Positions 60,291-64,000 of a stretch of DNA of 64,000 nt are shown here, piece after piece. Position 1 is the first letter of the stretch. Every line of letters starts with the position of its first letter. A model generated the notes under the pieces. The model saw nothing but the letters and a program-made list of their open reading frames with translations, ran no database searches and had not been told where the DNA came from. Origin of the DNA: Coffea arabica (lineage: Eukaryota; Streptophyta; Magnoliopsida; Gentianales; Rubiaceae); contig NC_092323.1 in the NCBI RefSeq assembly GCF_036785885.1, forward strand, positions 8,502,501-8,566,500, given 5' to 3'. The translations under genes were made by a program, and so were the position numbers.

Positions 60291-63020
60291 ATGCCACACA
60301 GGAATAGCTTATTTTCCGCGTTAAGCATTTTTCCCTTGGGGTTTCTTTGGTTCATTTGTCTGCCTGCTGAGGCTGCACTTAAGACGTACCAGTTTGATGT
60401 GAGTTAATTGCACGCACACTTTTCTCATTTTCCTATGCTTGTCGTAATCTCTCTATCAGGTCGTTCCGGCTACGGATCATGGAGTATGATCTTAACCATG
60501 TTGCTTTTTCTCCCTTAACCATGTTGCAGATTCAAGTGAAGAATGTGAGTAGGTTATGCCATGCAAAACCTATTGTTACAGTAAATGGGAGGTTTCCGGG
60601 GCCTACTGTGTATGTTAGAGAAGGAGATAGAGTTCAAATCAATGTTACCAATCATGCACAATATAACGTGTCTATTCACTGGTAGGAACAAAAACAGCTA
60701 ACCAAAGTTGCCACAAGTTTTTTGATGTTATTTCAAATTAGCCAAAAGGTATCATCTGATGAATCTTGTTGGCAGGCACGGATTAAAACAATATCGTAAT
60801 GGTTGGGCTGACGGACCTGCTTACATTACTCAATGTCCAATCCAGACTGGAAGTAGCTATGTTTACGACTTCAATGTGACGGGACAAAGAGGTACCTTGT
60901 GGTGGCATGCCCATATTCTTTGGCTAAGAGCCACTGTTTATGGTGCAATTGTGATCCTGCCGCAACAAGGAACACCCTTCCCCTTCCCAAAGCCAGAGAG
61001 GGAAGAAGTTATTTTGCTAGGTGAGACTCATTGATGTACCTGTAGTCTAATTCAAATACTGTGTGCAGTCTAATGTAGCATACCAAAAGTTCTGTAGATA
61101 AAAAAAAAAAAAAAAAAAGCTTCTGCAGATGAATGGGTAAAAAGAGAAGAAATTAACCAAGGAAATCAGACAAGAGGAAACAAGGATAATTACTGATTTT
61201 GTTGTAGATCTCTACAACTACAAGGCTACAATTGAAGTATAATAGACAATTTTTGCTGTTAAATAATTTGATCATATGATATGCTAGCTAATTTAAACTT
61301 GCCCCATGTCAAAGTATACAAGGTACGATCCATGTGATTCTTAAAGGAATGAATTATAAACTTATAACGAAGTAGATGCATAAATTAAGCCACCTTGGGT
61401 TGTAGTAGGGTTTAAGGGAAAGTTAGCTAACTTAATGAGACCAAGCCTTATACACAAGACAGTTTTTGGATTATCTTGCTGGAAAATAAACATTTTTTTT
61501 TCTTGAGGTACAATACAACTGTAAACTTTTCTTTGTCTATCTTTTAATCTTCAAAATAAAGGATGGGACGATTTGTATTTGGTGCAGGGGAATGGTGGCA
61601 TGCAGACGTTGAAAAGCTGGTAAACAAAGCAAACCAGTTAGGCTCACCTCCAAACAAGTCAGACGCGCACACAATCAATGGAAAGCCTGGACCACTGTTT
61701 CCATGCTCTGAGAAACGTAAGGAATTGACAGATAAGAGGGCTTTTCAGATATATGGATATCACTTTTATCATTGTACAACGTTGTGGGCCTCAGAAAATC
61801 CTAAGCAATACATTGGTATCACTATCACCTATGGAAGTTAACTAACACCTGCATTCGATTTACCTCTTTCAGATACTTTTGTCATGGAAGTTGAACAAGG
61901 CAAAACGTACCTGTTGAGGATCATCAATTCGGCCTTAAATGACGAGCTTTTCTTTGGTATTGCTGGTCACAGCATGACTGTAGTGGAAGTTGATGCGGTA
62001 TATACCAAGTCATTTGCCACTCAGGCCTTGCTGATCGCTCCAGGCCAGACAACCAATGTTTTGGTCCACGCAAATCAAATTCCAGGAAGATATTTCATGG
62101 CTGCCAGACCTTTCATGGATGTTCAACTTCCCGTAGACAACAACACCGCAACAGGCATCCTTCAATACAAAGGCATCCCTAATACAGTTCTTCCAACGCT
62201 TCCTCATTTACCCAAGTCTAACGATTCAGCATTTGCCTTCAGATATAACAAGAGGCTCAGAAGCCTGAATTCACCACAATTTCCCACAAATGTTCCTCTA
62301 CAAGTTGACAGGAACCTGTTTTACACAATTGGTCTAGCAAGGAATTCTTGTCCCGCCTGTTTAAATGGAACCCGATTAATGGCTTCTTTGAACAACATCT
62401 CTTTCACTATGCCCGAAACTGCGCTTCTTCAGGCGCATTATTTCAATGTTAAGGGGGTTTTTAAAACTGATTTCCCCGATCAGCCTCCTAAGCCATTTAA
62501 TTATACCGGTGCACCCCTCACAGCCAATCTTAAGACCACTATAGGCACAAGGCTCAGTAAAATTGCATTTAACTCAACTGTTGAATTGGTATTACAGGAT
62601 ACTAATCTTCTCTCCGTTGAATCACACCCTTTTCATCTTCATGGTTACAATTTCTTTGTTGTTGGAACTGGGATTGGAAATTTTGATCCTGGCAAAGATG
62701 CACCAAAATATAACTTGATCGATCCGCCAGAGAGAAACACAGTTGGTGTTCCTACTGGCGGTTGGACTGCCATTCGATTTAGAGCTGATAATCCAGGTGC
62801 ATTCTTGGGGTAGTAAACAATCTTTAAACGTTAATTTGATGATTTTACGCTCACATATATTGATTTTTTGGTCTAAATTGTACGTATAGGAGTGTGGTTC
62901 TTGCACTGTCATTTGGAGATTCATACTGGATGGGGACTGAAAACAGCATTTGTTGTGGAAGATGGTCCAGGGGCAGATCAGGGTATTCTACCTCCACCGA
63001 AGGATCTCCCAAAATGCTAG
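60291..63020 (+). CDS. Laccase (secreted multicopper oxidase), LAC14/15-like
   Basis: Six exons: 60291-60398, 60530-60681, 60776-61020, 61588-61716, 61873-62796 and 62890-63020, all GT-AG and in frame, giving 562 residues. Residues 1-28 ([20 protein letters not shown]...) are a signal peptide. Copper-binding motifs are all present: HWHG (86-89), WWHAH (129-133), HPFHLHG (463-469) and HCHLEIH (525-531) with an axial leucine at 536. Several N-glycosylation sites occur (NVSR, NVTN, NVTG). The protein ends KDLPKC, as plant laccases do. Laccases oxidise monolignols or flavonoids in the cell wall with oxygen as acceptor. The [20 protein letters not shown] region resembles LAC14/15-type sequences, but that subgroup is a guess. 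Confidence 0.95.
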
Positions 63021-64000
63021 TTGCTGGATTATTTGATTCAGCCAATCTCAGTGTTTGTACAGGAAAACATTTCTTGTGAAATTGCAATTAATTTGTTTAT
63101 GCCTCTCAAAAAAAAAAAGATAAGATGGTCGGAGGCTATTTGAGTGTCATACTTCAGACGCAATCCTAAAGGTGCCAACAAAGTGTAAAAAGTCAGAATT
63201 TTCCTTGGGATATTTGTTGGAACTGCAAAGTGTAATAAAGTCCAGATGCATTAATGTCAATGGACTTCCATTTTTTATTTTTTTTTAGTTTTTTCATGGC
63301 TGGGTATGCTTCCAAGATTTATCAACTAAAAGAGTTGGCCGATCATGTGAAAATACTACTCCTACTACTACTAGTAGATGATTATTGAAGGGACAAAAGG
63401 GTGGTCTTACATCATTATGAAATAATTGAAATTCTCTTACAATTAAAAAAAGAAAAGAAAAGAAGATATATTGTTAAATCAGAAACATTAGAGTGGGAAA
63501 CAACTAATCAATGACAAATAATCCTGAAGGACATGAATTATAATAATGGACCCAAAGAACAAACTCAAGGCCCTGAAGATTGGTTTTTTCGACTGTTAAG
63601 GGGTAAAGCCCAAAGACTTTCTGAGCCCAAACCAGAAACAGTCCTTCTAACTAAAAAGTCATAAATTAGACTCCGAAAAGGATTAAACTCCGAAAAGGAA
63701 AAAAGAAAAGAAGAGCAAAGTTAGAAGAATTTCGATGAATATATATATATATGTAAAAAAATACTATACTACACAATGCAGGGAATATCCGAATTTCGCA
63801 CGGGGAACATTTTTTAACGTTCACCAGCCATCTTTGAGCATTCCTCAGCTTGAAGAAACTGTGTAACGCACGCAGATATACGTCCTTAAAAGAAGCTGAT
63901 TAAGTATACGACTTAGTATATAAGTAAAATATTTTCCAGAAAAAGATGGTGACTGCATCGTCCCTGTTGAACACGTGGTCGGTCGTCAATCCATCCTTAA
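63021..64000. other. Laccase 3' flank
   Basis: It begins with the laccase 3' UTR. A TA-rich run (ATATATATATATATG) lies near 63740. Nothing else is recognisable. Confidence 0.5.

Overview
This is plant nuclear DNA, almost certainly from a eudicot and probably an asterid; a Coffea-like genome is a guess made from memory of similar sequences. The support is GT-AG introns, AT-rich intergenic DNA, plant-only gene families (ZF-HD, RADIALIS-like MYB, tubby-like F-box, U-box/ARM, laccase), a tRNA-derived SINE and many hAT-type MITEs. There are no operons, CRISPR arrays or rRNA/tRNA genes. No intact long retroelement is seen.

Nine protein-coding genes can be supported, each with exon joins that keep one reading frame. 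From left to right they are: a zinc-finger homeodomain (ZHD) factor (+, 2498-3571); a LEA-like protein with an N-terminal signal peptide (-, 6615-8504); an ATAD3-type mitochondrial AAA ATPase (-, 9915-14405); a RADIALIS-like MYB (-, 17043-17285); a PUB5-like U-box/ARM E3 ligase (+, 32318-36364); a group XII bHLH factor (+, 44978-46523); APC10/DOC1 of the anaphase-promoting complex (+, 50825-52248); a tubby-like F-box protein (-, 53451-56048); and a laccase (+, 60291-63020). They do not form one pathway. Three (PUB, APC10, TLP) belong to ubiquitin systems, which is probably coincidence.

The genes sit in two loose groups (2-17 kb and 32-63 kb). Two gene-poor stretches hold the mobile DNA: 17.3-32.3 kb and 36.4-45.0 kb. 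The 25.7-28.8 kb interval is the most interesting. Two hAT-type MITEs lie side by side and share one 8-bp target sequence, present in three exact copies. Next to them is an element of about 1.54 kb with 265-bp terminal inverted repeats that carries a broken fragment of a LysM-type receptor-kinase gene (a Pack-type gene capture). Other structures are a foldback element with a tRNA-like box B in its loop, a hAT MITE nested inside a polypyrimidine/polypurine foldback element, a SINE with a 16-bp target duplication, and an unexplained set of four diverged units about 135 bp apart at 20.74-21.28 kb.

All exon boundaries were worked out by hand from splice signals and frame continuity. Family names come from recognised motifs, with no database search. 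UTR limits are mostly unknown. No wholly new multi-gene system was found.
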